Virus record (IMG/VR): IMGVR_UViG_3300033064_003319
Coordinates: 1-48,136 of that record
Length of the DNA: 48,136 nucleotides
Direction: 5' to 3' (one strand)
Source of the DNA: a virus
Below are positions 6,876 to 15,353 of the stretch, piece after piece (the first letter of the stretch is position 1; each line of letters opens with the position of its first letter). The translations under genes were made by a program, and so were the position numbers. The notes beneath the pieces are model-generated. The model was not told the DNA's origin. It saw only the letters and a list, made by a program, of their open reading frames with translations, and made no database searches.

Positions 6876-7617
6876 AAGAAAATTAGCAGAAGGTTTACGT
6901 TCACACGATTTAAAAGATTACGTATCTGATTTGTTTACTGTGGATAGATACAGTAGCAAAATGGGAAATGATCAAGACATAGTGGTATTGGGATTCCATG
7001 TGAACGGAAAATATCCAGCTGCTGATCTTATGGAATTCATGGAACGTGGATATCCTTTTATTCTAGATTCCGATATGAGTGCAGGGGAAGAACAAGATGG
7101 AAAATATCAAGTATTTGTCGAAATTGAAAGAACTATTGCCCTTCCAGGTAGAATTAAAGAATTATTAAGCGGGGTAGGTCAATTATGCGATTGTTATGAC
7201 TGGCAATTTAAATATCAATACGATAAAGCAGGAGTAAAGTTTAGCGAAGAATCAATTATAAAGCACGTACCGTTAACTTCAGCCGACTACGAAAATAAAA
7301 TCGTAGAAATTAAAAATGGTGATATAGCAGAATTCTTTGACAAAGGTGCTATTGACTCCATTACTTTGGAAGCAGACAATACCCTTACATTTTCAAAACC
7401 TTATGCCGAGGATTTGTCGATGAAATTTATTGCAATTGGTCCTTACGTGGATGTTAAAAATACAGTTCCCGGTCCGTTGTCATTAGACGAAAGCAGTCAG
7501 AGTCAAATATTTTACATGCAAAAATATTTAGGTGATTATAGTATTAATAAAATTGGTAATAAATTTCTTATTACTAATCGAGATCAAGCAGTAGTTGTAG
7601 AAAAAACGAGGTGGTAA
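6862..7617 (+). CDS. Conserved T4-like phage protein, unknown function
   Basis: 251 residues, overlapping the upstream gene by 14 nt and abutting the endolysin start. It has an N-terminal KRKLAEGLRSHDLKDYVSDLFTVDRYSSKMG stretch, and the rest is mixed alpha/beta with many acidic residues. There is no signal peptide, membrane segment or known catalytic motif. The length and tight coupling to the 171-aa gene suggest a complex or sequential assembly function. I do not recognise a named family. Confidence 0.75.
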   Translation: MQYNKRKLAEGLRSHDLKDYVSDLFTVDRYSSKMGNDQDIVVLGFHVNGKYPAADLMEFMERGYPFILDSDMSAGEEQDGKYQVFVEIERTIALPGRIKELLSGVGQLCDCYDWQFKYQYDKAGVKFSEESIIKHVPLTSADYENKIVEIKNGDIAEFFDKGAIDSITLEADNTLTFSKPYAEDLSMKFIAIGPYVDVKNTVPGPLSLDESSQSQIFYMQKYLGDYSINKIGNKFLITNRDQAVVVEKTRW

Positions 7618-8238
7618 ATGTCCATAAATTTTACAGAACAACAATTAGAAAAAATTATATCAGGAAATCAAAACACTGCCCGATGGTATACGGCACTGAT
7701 GGCATTTTTGGACGATTACAGTATTAATAGTCCTATCAGGATTGCTGCATTTCTTTCTCAGTGTGCCCATGAAAGTGCAGGGTTCACTGCTATCATAGAA
7801 AATTTAAATTATCGTCCTGAATCATTAATGCGTGTATGGCCTAGATCATTTCCCACTGCAGCTATTGCACAACAATATGGTCATAATCCAGAAGCAATTG
7901 CTAATCGTACGTATGCAAATCGAATGGGTAACGGAAGTGAAGCTAGTGGGGATGGCTTTAAATATTGCGGCAGAGGATTAATACAGTTAACAGGTAAATC
8001 AAATTATCAGGCTTTTGCAGACAGTATTGAAACTGATATTTCTAAAATACCAGAATACTTGTCTACATTTGAAGGATGTGTTCAGAGTGCATGTTTTTTC
8101 TGGGAAAGTAATAATTTAAATCAGTATGCGGATACTGGTGACATTGTTAAAATAACAAAAATTATAAATGGCGGAGTTTTAGGGTTAGACGATAGGACCG
8201 CTCGGTATCAAAATGCATTAACTGTGCTAGGAGCATAA
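7618..8238 (+). CDS. Endolysin, glycoside hydrolase family 19 (chitinase-like)
   Basis: 206 residues. Typical GH19 lysozyme/chitinase fold: FLSQCAHESAGF with the catalytic Glu at about 52, a second candidate acid at Glu61, YANRMGNG...SGDGFKYCGRGLIQLTGKSNY (about 100-130), and a C-terminal VKITKIINGG. It would cleave the glycan strands of peptidoglycan at the end of infection. There is no signal peptide, so release needs the holin encoded three genes later. It is the first gene of a compact lysis cassette with two spanins and a holin. Confidence 0.92.
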   Translation: MSINFTEQQLEKIISGNQNTARWYTALMAFLDDYSINSPIRIAAFLSQCAHESAGFTAIIENLNYRPESLMRVWPRSFPTAAIAQQYGHNPEAIANRTYANRMGNGSEASGDGFKYCGRGLIQLTGKSNYQAFADSIETDISKIPEYLSTFEGCVQSACFFWESNNLNQYADTGDIVKITKIINGGVLGLDDRTARYQNALTVLGA

Positions 8239-8240
8239 TT

Positions 8241-8702
8241 ATGTTTAATTGGATAATATTAAATCTTATTGGATTTATTCCAGTATGGATATGGCCTTGT
8301 ATTATAGGTATGAGTATTGCAGCATATATAATTTTCTCAGTGTTAACTAATATACCTGAGATTTCAAAATATCGTTTAATAATATTACCGTCGTGCGCGA
8401 TAATATGTTTTTTGGCGTTGTTTATGTTCGGAGGTGAAGGAGTAGCTGCCATTTACAAAGATGATATCAAGTCATTGGCAAATAGAGTTAAGATTGCAGA
8501 GGAAAAAAGTCGTAGCGTAAACACCGAAATACAAACTGTTATACAATACAAAACTATTATTGTAACAAAATTTAAAGACACAATTAATAAAAAGATCGAA
8601 GAGCAGAAAGCAGAAATTAATGCATCTTGTAAATTATCCGACTCTGCAATTAGTTTATATAATCAAGCAGTACTTGGAAATCAAATAGGATTAGAAAAAT
8701 GA
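8241..8702 (+). CDS. Inner-membrane spanin (Rz-like)
   Basis: 153 residues. Two hydrophobic N-terminal segments (about 5-37 and 45-65) are followed by a long charged coiled coil (DDIKSLANRVKIAEEKSRS to KINEEQK-like helices) and a short C-terminal region. This topology, its place right after the endolysin and the 4-nt overlap with a lipoprotein gene identify it as the i-spanin. Spanins join the inner and outer membranes in the last lysis step, which implies a Gram-negative host. Sequence similarity to lambda Rz is not obvious; the call is by topology and context. Confidence 0.75.
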   Translation: MFNWIILNLIGFIPVWIWPCIIGMSIAAYIIFSVLTNIPEISKYRLIILPSCAIICFLALFMFGGEGVAAIYKDDIKSLANRVKIAEEKSRSVNTEIQTVIQYKTIIVTKFKDTINKKIEEQKAEINASCKLSDSAISLYNQAVLGNQIGLEK

Positions 8703-8965
8703 ATACTTTATTAGCAAGCATTGTTTTAGTACTAATGACAGGATGTAGTACTGTTGTACCAGTTAAAGAAGAGTGGCCTACTGCACCGCAGGAGTTACTT
8801 ACCCCAGCAAGCAACTTAACCCCAATGTCTGTAGATAAAACAGAGTTAAGTGACTTGCTGGAAAATGCTAATAATAATTTTACACAATATTATCTTCTTA
8901 AGGATCGGTTCACTGCATGGCAAAAATGGTACACGGATCAACAAAAAATATACGAAAGTAAGTAA
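8699..8965 (+). CDS. Outer-membrane lipoprotein spanin (Rz1-like)
   Basis: 88 residues, overlapping the i-spanin by ATGA. The N-terminus is a lipoprotein signal with the lipobox LMTGC, so lipidation is expected at Cys16. The mature part is Pro-rich at first (KEEWPTAPQELLTPA) and then helical. It is the natural o-spanin partner of the upstream i-spanin, binding it across the periplasm. The length is in the normal range for separated o-spanins. Confidence 0.75.
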   Translation: MNTLLASIVLVLMTGCSTVVPVKEEWPTAPQELLTPASNLTPMSVDKTELSDLLENANNNFTQYYLLKDRFTAWQKWYTDQQKIYESK

Positions 8966-8966
8966 C

Positions 8967-9365
8967 ATGTCATATAAACATTTACACAATTCAAAATTAT
9001 CTAAAAACTCTGATGAGTGGATGCAACGAACATGGCGGCCCATGATGGCAATATTATATATGGCTGTTTGTGGATTTGATTTTATAATAGCACCAATTTT
9101 ATGGAGTATATTACAAGCTAAAAGTAATGGAACTATTACTAGTCAATGGGTACCTTTAACATTGCAAGGCGGAGGTTTATTTCATCTTGCAATGGGTGCA
9201 GTTCTTGGTATAACTGCATATGGTAGAACTCAAGAAAAATTAGTTGGGGTTACTAGTTCAGCAGTGCTTTCTGACAAGCAAGATACTAATATTGTTGCAC
9301 CATTAGGTGATTCTACTCAGTTGTCTAACAATTTACCAATTCATCCTGTCACACCCTCAATATAA
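8967..9365 (+). CDS. Holin, 3-TM type
   Basis: 132 residues from the ATG at 8967, one base after the o-spanin stop; an in-frame ATG at 8850 lies inside that gene and is rejected. The N-terminus has HLHNSKLSKNSDEWMQRTWRPMMAILYMAV, a pattern of the holins with three membrane segments related to gene-transfer-agent holins (PF11351-like). Hydrophobic segments fall at about 26-46, 60-80 (weak) and a GLFHLAMGAVLGITAYGR segment. The C-terminal ~40 residues are polar. It would form the inner-membrane lesion that releases the endolysin. Confidence 0.7.
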   Translation: MSYKHLHNSKLSKNSDEWMQRTWRPMMAILYMAVCGFDFIIAPILWSILQAKSNGTITSQWVPLTLQGGGLFHLAMGAVLGITAYGRTQEKLVGVTSSAVLSDKQDTNIVAPLGDSTQLSNNLPIHPVTPSI

Positions 9366-9375
9366 AAAGATTTAT

Positions 9376-9549
9376 ATGAAATTATTACCTGTTATTATTA
9401 CAATTATATTAATGAATGCAAATCCTGTTAACGCAGCATATGTATTAAAAAAAGTATGTCATACAACAAACAACAAACAAACTTGCAAAATAATCAAAAC
9501 ACATAAAAAATTGGCAGGAGTTCCTATCTTACCATATCATAAAAAATAA
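9376..9549 (+). CDS. Small secreted basic protein
   Basis: 57 residues from the ATG at 9376; an in-frame upstream ATG at 9307 lies inside the holin gene. It has a signal peptide (MKLLPVIITIILMNANPVNA, likely cleaved after Ala20) and a short Lys-rich mature part with two Cys (VCHTTNNKQTC) that could form a disulfide. It closes the lysis cassette and might act in the periplasm. No family is recognised and the SD is weak. Confidence 0.5.
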   Translation: MKLLPVIITIILMNANPVNAAYVLKKVCHTTNNKQTCKIIKTHKKLAGVPILPYHKK

Positions 9550-9554
9550 ATTTG

Positions 9555-9583
9555 TTGACATATGGAAAAAAGTGTAGTATAAT
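9555..9583 (+). promoter_or_regulatory. Consensus sigma70 promoter with long dyad
   Basis: TTGACA (9555-9560), 17 nt, TATAAT (9578-9583): both boxes perfect. Near-perfect inverted arms lie at 9559-9576 (CATATGGAAAAAAGTGTA) and 9593-9612 (TACACTTTTTCC then TACATATG). Their axis is just after the -10, and the right arm includes the dnaJ start codon. The predicted leader is only ~20 nt and has no clear SD. Confidence 0.85.
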
Positions 9584-9609
9584 AAAAACTAATACACTTT
9601 TTCCTACAT

Positions 9610-10422
9610 ATGACAAACTTATACTCTATACTTGGCGTTAAAAAAGATGCTACACACGATGAAATTAGACAGTCTTATCGAAAACTAGCCAGCAAGCACC
9701 ATCCAGATAAAGGTGGAGAAACTTCAAAATTTCAAGAGCTGCAATCTGCATACGAAACTTTAATCAATCCAGATAAGCGCGCCGATTATGATAATCCAAG
9801 ATCAAATACTAACGAATTTCATTATCAAAGCAACAATGGACGCGGATTTGAAGAAATGTTCCGGGGATTTGGTGATTTCTTCGGCCAACATAATCAAGTA
9901 CCACAGAATAGAATAATTGCAGTGCAATCTACTATTACACTGGAAGAATCATTTCACGGTAAATCTATTATGGCAGTGCTTACTTTGCCTAGCGGAAAAA
10001 ATCAACTAATTGAAGTAAATGTACCGCCTGGTACACATGATGGTACAACATTACGATTATCGGAAATGGGGGACGATACAGTGGCCAATGTGCCACGCGG
10101 AGATATTCATCTTACTGTTCGTGTAGTACCACATAACTTATTTCACCGGCAAGGCGATGATTTGGTACATGTAGTTACAGTCAATTGTATTGAAGCTATG
10201 TTAGGTAGCACTATTACAGTGGAGTCAATAGATAAGAAAATGTTAGAGATTAAAATTGCTCCAGGCACACAACCGGGCCAAGTGTTTGCGCTGCGAGACA
10301 ACGGTATGCCAATTGTGAATCAAAATGGCAATCGAGGCCGCTTACTGATAAAAGTTGATATATCAATTCCTGTTGATATATCTGACTCACAAAAGAGTAT
10401 ACTCTCTCAATTCTTTAATTAA
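9610..10422 (+). CDS. dnaJ: DnaJ/CbpA-type co-chaperone
   Basis: 270 residues. J-domain at 1-60 with the HPD motif (31-33) that stimulates DnaK ATPase. A Gly/Phe-rich linker (NNGRGFEEMFRGFGDFFGQHN) follows, then two C-terminal beta-barrel substrate-binding domains (VQSTITLEESFHGKS, LTVRVVPHNLFHRQGDDL, LEIKIAPGTQPGQVFAL). The zinc-finger CxxCxGxG repeats are missing, so it is class II (CbpA-like). It presumably recruits the host DnaK. It heads a three-gene protein-quality block with peptide deformylase and a ClpA-like unfoldase, and has its own strong promoter. Confidence 0.92.
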   Translation: MTNLYSILGVKKDATHDEIRQSYRKLASKHHPDKGGETSKFQELQSAYETLINPDKRADYDNPRSNTNEFHYQSNNGRGFEEMFRGFGDFFGQHNQVPQNRIIAVQSTITLEESFHGKSIMAVLTLPSGKNQLIEVNVPPGTHDGTTLRLSEMGDDTVANVPRGDIHLTVRVVPHNLFHRQGDDLVHVVTVNCIEAMLGSTITVESIDKKMLEIKIAPGTQPGQVFALRDNGMPIVNQNGNRGRLLIKVDISIPVDISDSQKSILSQFFN

Positions 10423-10430
10423 ATACAATT

Positions 10431-10925
10431 ATGCTACAAATATTAAAATTTCCCAATGTTATACTACGTCAATCAATTAAAAAATATGAATTTAATACCG
10501 GTGAGTATGATCCAATTCAATTAGAAAATGATTTAATTGAAACAATGTTGTTAAATGATGGAATTGGGTTAGCAGCGCCACAAGTAGGACTTGCCATTAG
10601 AGTATTTGTAATGGGGCATCGAGATAATCCAGAAGCTGCGCAAGCCTTTTTTAATCCAGAAGTAATTTCTTCAGTTAGTGAAATCGAAGATTTGGAAGAA
10701 GGCTGCTTGAGTTTTCCTGGAATTTATGTTAAAATTAAACGTCCTGTGAAAATTTTAGCACGTTGGCAAACTAGCAAAGGTGAGTGGCAAGAATCAGAAT
10801 TTGATGGATATAATTGCAAGTGCTTTCTACATGAATTAGATCATTTAGAAGGAATTGTATTCCAAGATAGAGTAAGTGCGTTAAAGTGGGCAGTAGCTGT
10901 CAAACAGAAACAAAAAAGGAAATAA
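10431..10925 (+). CDS. def: Peptide deformylase
   Basis: 164 residues. All three family motifs are intact: GIGLAAPQVG (44-53), EGCLSFP (90-96) and HELDHLEG (134-141). Cys92, His134 and His138 would hold the metal. It removes the formyl group from nascent chains. Phage deformylases usually lack the C-terminal tail of bacterial ones; this one ends with a short basic stretch (KQKQKRK). It follows dnaJ by 8 nt without a clear SD. Confidence 0.95.
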   Translation: MLQILKFPNVILRQSIKKYEFNTGEYDPIQLENDLIETMLLNDGIGLAAPQVGLAIRVFVMGHRDNPEAAQAFFNPEVISSVSEIEDLEEGCLSFPGIYVKIKRPVKILARWQTSKGEWQESEFDGYNCKCFLHELDHLEGIVFQDRVSALKWAVAVKQKQKRK

Positions 10926-10927
10926 TA

Positions 10928-13192
10928 ATGCTAGAACCAAATGACGATTTAGAACAAGTTTTTGAAAATGCTATTAACGTAGCTATGGTAAATCATCACG
11001 AGTATATTACAATTGAACACATACTATACAGTATGTTGAATAATCAGCCATTTGCAGAGCTATTAACTTCTTTTGGAACAGATGTACAGGTTCTAAAAGA
11101 CGATATTGAAAATTATATTACTGAACAATTAACCGATATCGTAAATATGGATATCGACGAGCCTAAGAAAACAAATTCAGTAGATCGCATGCTTAATCGT
11201 GCATTTACTCAAGTGCTAGTAGGCGGCCGAAATATTGTTGAACCTGCTGACTGTTTTATTAGTATGTTCTCTGAAAAGAAAAGCCACGCAAATTTCTTTA
11301 TTAGAAAAGCAAACATTGACAAAGATCAATTTATTAATTTTCTTAAAAATGAAATTAGAATTGAAGATCCAGACAATGTGTCTGATAGCCAGATGTCTAG
11401 TCTAGAAAAAACCATTGTACAATTTTGCGCAAATCTAACGTTACGTGCTAAAAAAATTGACCCAGTTATTGGCCGTGAAAAAGAAATTGAAGAAATTCAG
11501 TTAGTGCTGGCACGGCGCGGAAAAGCAAATGCAATTCTAATTGGAGATCCAGGAGTAGGTAAAACTGCCATTGCAGAAGGACTTGCACGTAAAATTCTAG
11601 AAGGCGAAGTTCCTAAGTTCCTACTAAATCATACTGTTTACAGTCTTGATATTTCTGCAATGTTAGCAGGTAGCAAGTATCGTGGTGACTTTGAAGAAAG
11701 ATTAAAAAATGTAATTGGCGCAATTGAAAAACGTGGAAATTGCATCCTTTTTATTGATGAAGCTCATATGATGAGCGGAGCAGGATCAGGCAGCAGTAAC
11801 AGCAATGATATGGCAAATATGCTAAAGGCGTCTCTGGGTAAAGGAACAATTAAAGTTATTGCATCAACTACCTGGGAAGAATATCGAAAACATTTTGAAA
11901 AAGACCGAGCATTAATGCGTCGTTTCCAACGTGTTACTGTTGATGAACCAGACGAAGCAACTGCGATTAAGATTCTTAAAGGTCTTAAGAAATACTACGA
12001 AAAACACCACGGAGTAAAAATTACTAATCAGGCAATTATTGACTCTGTGAAATATTCAGTTAAGTATCTTGCAGATAAAAAGTTGCCTGACAAAGCAATT
12101 GATTTGATTGATTGTGCATGTGCGAGATTCAAAGTTAAAGATGAAGAAAACGGTGTAGTGGATCATGAAGAAATTTTATTTGAAATTTCTAAGATTGCAA
12201 ATGTGCCGTTGGAACAGCTTACTAACAAAGAAAGTAATAATATTCAGAATCTTGAAAAGAATATGAAATCAAAAGTATTTGGTCAAGAAAAAGCAATTGA
12301 TATTTTACTTGATAAAATTTTTATTGCACAAGCAGGATTAAAATCTTTAAATAAACCAATTGGTAGTTTTCTATTTGTTGGCCCAAGCGGAGTTGGAAAA
12401 ACTGAAAGTGCAAAACAACTAGCAAGCAGCCTCGGAGTTAAGCTGGTACGATTTGATATGAGTGAATATCAAGAAAAGCATAGCATTAGTAAGTTTATTG
12501 GTTCCCCGCCAGGATATGTGGGATTTGATGATAATGCAGGACAATTAATTACTTGTTTACAAGAAACTCCTAACTGTGTTCTACTATTAGATGAAGTTGA
12601 GAAAGCACATCCAAGTGTACTAACTATTTTGTTGCAATTAATGGACAACGGTTTTATTACTGGTAGCAACGGTAAACGCGCAGATGGTCGAAATGCTATT
12701 ATCATAATGACAAGCAATTTAGGTGTCGCAGATGCTGAAAAGAATGGAGTAGGATTTGGTAGTTTAGAGCGTGATAGTGATCCAAAGGATGCTGTAAATA
12801 AATTTTTTGCACCTGAATTCCGTAATCGTCTTGATGGTATGATTCGATTTGGTAAACTGGATCATGCCACAATGATGAAAATTGTTAAAAAATTCATCGA
12901 CGAACTAAACTCATTAGTTAAAGATAAAAATATTCATGTTAAACCCAATGTTGCTTCAATGGAATACTTAGTAAAGCATGGGTTTGATAGTAAAATGGGT
13001 GCTCGTCCGTTACAAAGAACTATTGATGAAATGATTAAAAAGCCATTAAGTAAAGAAATTTTATTTGGTAAAATGGCTAATGGTGGAATTGTTGAAATCT
13101 CAGTGGAAGATGATAAGTTAAAACTTACGTCTATTGACATTTTACCAGTGACTCGTTCAAAATCAGTAACTAAAAAAACCGAAACTGAATAA
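10928..13192 (+). CDS. clpA: ClpA-like AAA+ unfoldase
   Basis: 754 residues from the ATG at 10928, chosen for the AAAGGAAA ribosome site; an in-frame start at 10886 lies inside def. Clp N-domain (about 8-140), first AAA+ module with Walker A GDPGVGKT (about 206-213) and [11 protein letters not shown], second with GPSGVGKT (about 485-492) and [10 protein letters not shown]. No ClpB-type middle coiled coil. At about 608-610 a VGF tripeptide lies where E. coli ClpA has its IGL ClpP-docking loop. It probably delivers substrates to host ClpP, as no ClpP is present here. Confidence 0.93.
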   Translation: MLEPNDDLEQVFENAINVAMVNHHEYITIEHILYSMLNNQPFAELLTSFGTDVQVLKDDIENYITEQLTDIVNMDIDEPKKTNSVDRMLNRAFTQVLVGGRNIVEPADCFISMFSEKKSHANFFIRKANIDKDQFINFLKNEIRIEDPDNVSDSQMSSLEKTIVQFCANLTLRAKKIDPVIGREKEIEEIQLVLARRGKANAILIGDPGVGKTAIAEGLARKILEGEVPKFLLNHTVYSLDISAMLAGSKYRGDFEERLKNVIGAIEKRGNCILFIDEAHMMSGAGSGSSNSNDMANMLKASLGKGTIKVIASTTWEEYRKHFEKDRALMRRFQRVTVDEPDEATAIKILKGLKKYYEKHHGVKITNQAIIDSVKYSVKYLADKKLPDKAIDLIDCACARFKVKDEENGVVDHEEILFEISKIANVPLEQLTNKESNNIQNLEKNMKSKVFGQEKAIDILLDKIFIAQAGLKSLNKPIGSFLFVGPSGVGKTESAKQLASSLGVKLVRFDMSEYQEKHSISKFIGSPPGYVGFDDNAGQLITCLQETPNCVLLLDEVEKAHPSVLTILLQLMDNGFITGSNGKRADGRNAIIIMTSNLGVADAEKNGVGFGSLERDSDPKDAVNKFFAPEFRNRLDGMIRFGKLDHATMMKIVKKFIDELNSLVKDKNIHVKPNVASMEYLVKHGFDSKMGARPLQRTIDEMIKKPLSKEILFGKMANGGIVEISVEDDKLKLTSIDILPVTRSKSVTKKTETE

Positions 13193-13199
13193 AATAAGC

Positions 13200-13226
13200 A
13201 GTGCATGTATGAATCATACATGCACT
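13200..13226. terminator. Perfect 13-bp inverted repeat after clpA
   Basis: AGTGCATGTATGA (13200-13212) and TCATACATGCACT (13214-13226) separated by one base. It lies 8 nt after the clpA stop. There is no T-run, so it may be a processing or pausing hairpin, or a DNA-level operator rather than a classic terminator. Confidence 0.5.
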
Positions 13227-13249
13227 ATCTGTTAATTTAATTATACAAT

Positions 13250-13444
13250 ATGAATAAAAATATAGAAGCGATAGCCCGAGGGTATTTGTTTTTTAAAGTG
13301 AATAATAAATTTTTTATTTTTTATAACTCTGCACTGTCTTACAAAAAATCAATAGAGTTATCTTCTTCTGTAGAATTTTTAGGATTTCATGTATATAAAC
13401 ATTGGAGGGCATTTTATATTCGATGTTGTTTCTCGCATAAATAA
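13250..13444 (+). CDS. Possible small ORF, unrecognised
   Basis: 64 residues, rich in Phe, Tyr and Lys (YLFFKVNNKFFIFYNSALSYKK). No SD sequence, no domain and no near neighbour. Its 3' end overlaps a late-type CATAAATA element (13436-13443). It may be a real orphan or a chance ORF in an AT-rich gap; I give it low weight. Confidence 0.3.
   Translation: MNKNIEAIARGYLFFKVNNKFFIFYNSALSYKKSIELSSSVEFLGFHVYKHWRAFYIRCCFSHK
13436..13443 (+). promoter_or_regulatory. Late-type promoter element CATAAATA
   Basis: One mismatch from T4 TATAAATA, 25 nt upstream of the 134-aa structural gene, with an AGGA ribosome site after it. Confidence 0.5.
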
Positions 13445-13468
13445 TAGTTAATAATTATAGGAAATTTT

Positions 13469-13873
13469 ATGTCAGCATTAAGTCAAAGTTTAATTTTTAT
13501 TCCAGCTCAATCAGTGAATGCTAGCGGTACAGTTAGCATTACTTATCCAAATACTGCAACTAATACACTGGTATACCATAGTGATAAAGTAAAAGGCGAT
13601 GGGTATTACGGAGCAAGTGATGGATTACACACTGCAATGTATACAGCTAATCCTACATTTTTAGGTACAGTAACTATGCAAGCCACGTTATCAATTTCTC
13701 CTGTCGAAGGTGATTGGTTCAACGTAACCGGAACTACTACTTCATACAATAAATTTGATATTCGGACTACTACTACCGTAGATTATTGTAACTTTACTGG
13801 TAATTTTGTTTGGGTTCGAGGTCAAGTTTCAATTTCTCAGGGAAGTATTGATTCAATTCAATACAATCACTAA
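13469..13873 (+). CDS. Conserved virion protein-like
   Basis: 134 residues with TAGGA upstream. All-beta, Thr/Ser/Val-rich, with no charged helices: SLIFIPAQSVNASGTVSITYP, VEGDWFNVTGTTTSYNKFDIRTTTTVDYCNFTGNFVWVRGQV. The pattern is that of small structural proteins in T4-like marine phages, perhaps a tail or head decoration component. It has its own late-type promoter element and stands as a monocistronic unit between clpA and the next cluster. Confidence 0.7.
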   Translation: MSALSQSLIFIPAQSVNASGTVSITYPNTATNTLVYHSDKVKGDGYYGASDGLHTAMYTANPTFLGTVTMQATLSISPVEGDWFNVTGTTTSYNKFDIRTTTTVDYCNFTGNFVWVRGQVSISQGSIDSIQYNH

Positions 13874-13894
13874 CTTTCAGTTAAATTAAACTAG

Positions 13895-13902
13895 CATAAA
13901 TA
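13895..13902 (+). promoter_or_regulatory. Late-type promoter element CATAAATA
   Basis: 41 nt upstream of the first gene of the 14-20 kb cluster, consistent with late expression of head-packaged proteins. Confidence 0.5.
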
Positions 13903-13943
13903 GTTGATAATACAAGTATGCTACACATTTACGACTGAAAACT

Positions 13944-14321
13944 ATGAAACTATTTGAATTTTTTGGAAAAGCAATCAGCGGTACTAATAAAGATTCCGGC
14001 GCAAGAGAAAACGACACAAAAATTAGTAACGACATTTTTTGGTTCATTGTGGATCATGATAAACTACACAAAGATTATTTGATTCCTTTAGCAAGAAAAA
14101 TTAAAAGTGATCACGACACGGGATCACTTGATAGGCATGAAATTGTTGAAAAATTTATGCCTATGACCAAAAAAGGATGTATGGAATTTTATCATAAGAA
14201 TAAAATGCAAGGAAAAGTAAGCAAATTATTTTCCAAAGAAATGAGAGATGATATTTGCGAAAAGTTGTACGATCACTTTGCCGAACACATAATCAAAGAT
14301 CAGTATAAGCTAGGACAATAA
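13944..14321 (+). CDS. Conserved phage protein with MKxxEFF leader
   Basis: 125 residues. The leader MKLFEFFGKA resembles the T4 capsid-targeting sequence (MKTYQEFIAEA) but has no clear (L/I)xE cut site. The rest is soluble and helical, with many Lys, Asp and His (IFWFIVDHDKLHKDYLIPLARKIKSDHD). No family is recognised. It heads a run of eight co-oriented, overlapping or abutting genes ending in a terminator at 20307. Confidence 0.65.
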   Translation: MKLFEFFGKAISGTNKDSGARENDTKISNDIFWFIVDHDKLHKDYLIPLARKIKSDHDTGSLDRHEIVEKFMPMTKKGCMEFYHKNKMQGKVSKLFSKEMRDDICEKLYDHFAEHIIKDQYKLGQ

Positions 14322-15353
14322 ATGAAGATTATTGATCTGTTACGGGAAGGCGGATGGGATACTACTGCTACTCAAGGAACTATTATTAATCCTGCTTTAG
14401 TTAAATCTGCATTAATAGTTGCACAACAGTTTGTAGTAGACTTTAACAATTATTTAAAACCTAAAGGTCTTGGTCCAGTAGCTATGGGTCGCCCAACAGG
14501 CAGCAGTGCTTATCATGAAAAAGATCAAGCAGAAAATCCGACTAAAATTTACGGTGATATTGATTTACAAATGATTGCGCCGCCAGTGGAAAATACTACG
14601 TATGGACAGTTTACTGCGTTGTGGACAAAATTGGCCGATGAATTTGTTAAAGCCAGTAATCCATCATATCTACATCCAACTGAAAGTAAGCCTGGGCACC
14701 CTATTATAAAAGTAGGTGCTGATCAATATGTGCAAGTTGACTTAATGTGGCATGAAGAAAAGATGCGGGATTGGGGCGCAACTCGAGTAACGCCCGAACA
14801 TGGAGTAAAAGGATTGCTATCCGGAAATATGTACAGTGTATTAGGTGAATTATTAGACATGAGTATTCAACATGCAGGAGTACAATTAAAAGTAGTTGAT
14901 AACTCTCGTGTGCCATTTAGCAAGCAAAAAGGTACTCAAACACTTACCATTACTATTAATCCTAAAACATTTATATACGATATATTTAAATATGAATATC
15001 AGCAAATTACTGGTAAGAATTTTGAAAAGTCTGTACCAGTAGATTCATTACTGACACAATATCCAGGCAATGATATTGATGATGTTAGAATTAGTAAACT
15101 GGCTAACGGTGTTAAAGGGCTTGCTCGTAGTTTTGAAATGAATAATATGTATGGAGATGGATCTCTTGCTAACTATAGTAATGCAAACGAGTTTATTTCA
15201 CGATTTGTTTCAAGATATGAAGAAAAAGCTATGGATGATGTTAATAATCCAAAAAGAAATAAAGCTTCTACTCCGGCTGCAATTGAACGTGCCGAAGATG
15301 ATAAGAAAAAAGTTTTGGACGGGCTAGCAATGGTCAAAGGATATTTTAAATGA
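14322..15353 (+). CDS. Pol-beta-type nucleotidyltransferase with capsid-targeting-like leader
   Basis: 343 residues, directly after the previous stop. The leader MKIIDLLREGG fits the T4 capsid-targeting form with a gp21-type LRE|G site. Then a nucleotidyltransferase core: helix with GRPTGSSAY (GSS at 60-62), YGDID (77-81, metal-binding Asp79 and Asp81), and VQVDLMWH with the third Asp at about 140. This arrangement is that of the DNA polymerase beta superfamily. The substrate (RNA end, protein, nucleotide) is unknown. The C-terminal ~180 residues are unrecognised. Confidence 0.7.
   Translation: MKIIDLLREGGWDTTATQGTIINPALVKSALIVAQQFVVDFNNYLKPKGLGPVAMGRPTGSSAYHEKDQAENPTKIYGDIDLQMIAPPVENTTYGQFTALWTKLADEFVKASNPSYLHPTESKPGHPIIKVGADQYVQVDLMWHEEKMRDWGATRVTPEHGVKGLLSGNMYSVLGELLDMSIQHAGVQLKVVDNSRVPFSKQKGTQTLTITINPKTFIYDIFKYEYQQITGKNFEKSVPVDSLLTQYPGNDIDDVRISKLANGVKGLARSFEMNNMYGDGSLANYSNANEFISRFVSRYEEKAMDDVNNPKRNKASTPAAIERAEDDKKKVLDGLAMVKGYFK

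Noticed and set aside
8850-8966. Longer N-terminus for the holin
   Set aside because: It would lie inside the o-spanin gene; the ATG at 8967 gives the expected holin start.
10886-10927. Longer ClpA start inside def
   Set aside because: The ATG at 10928 has AAAGGAAA at good spacing, and the residues before it are the def C-terminus read in another frame.
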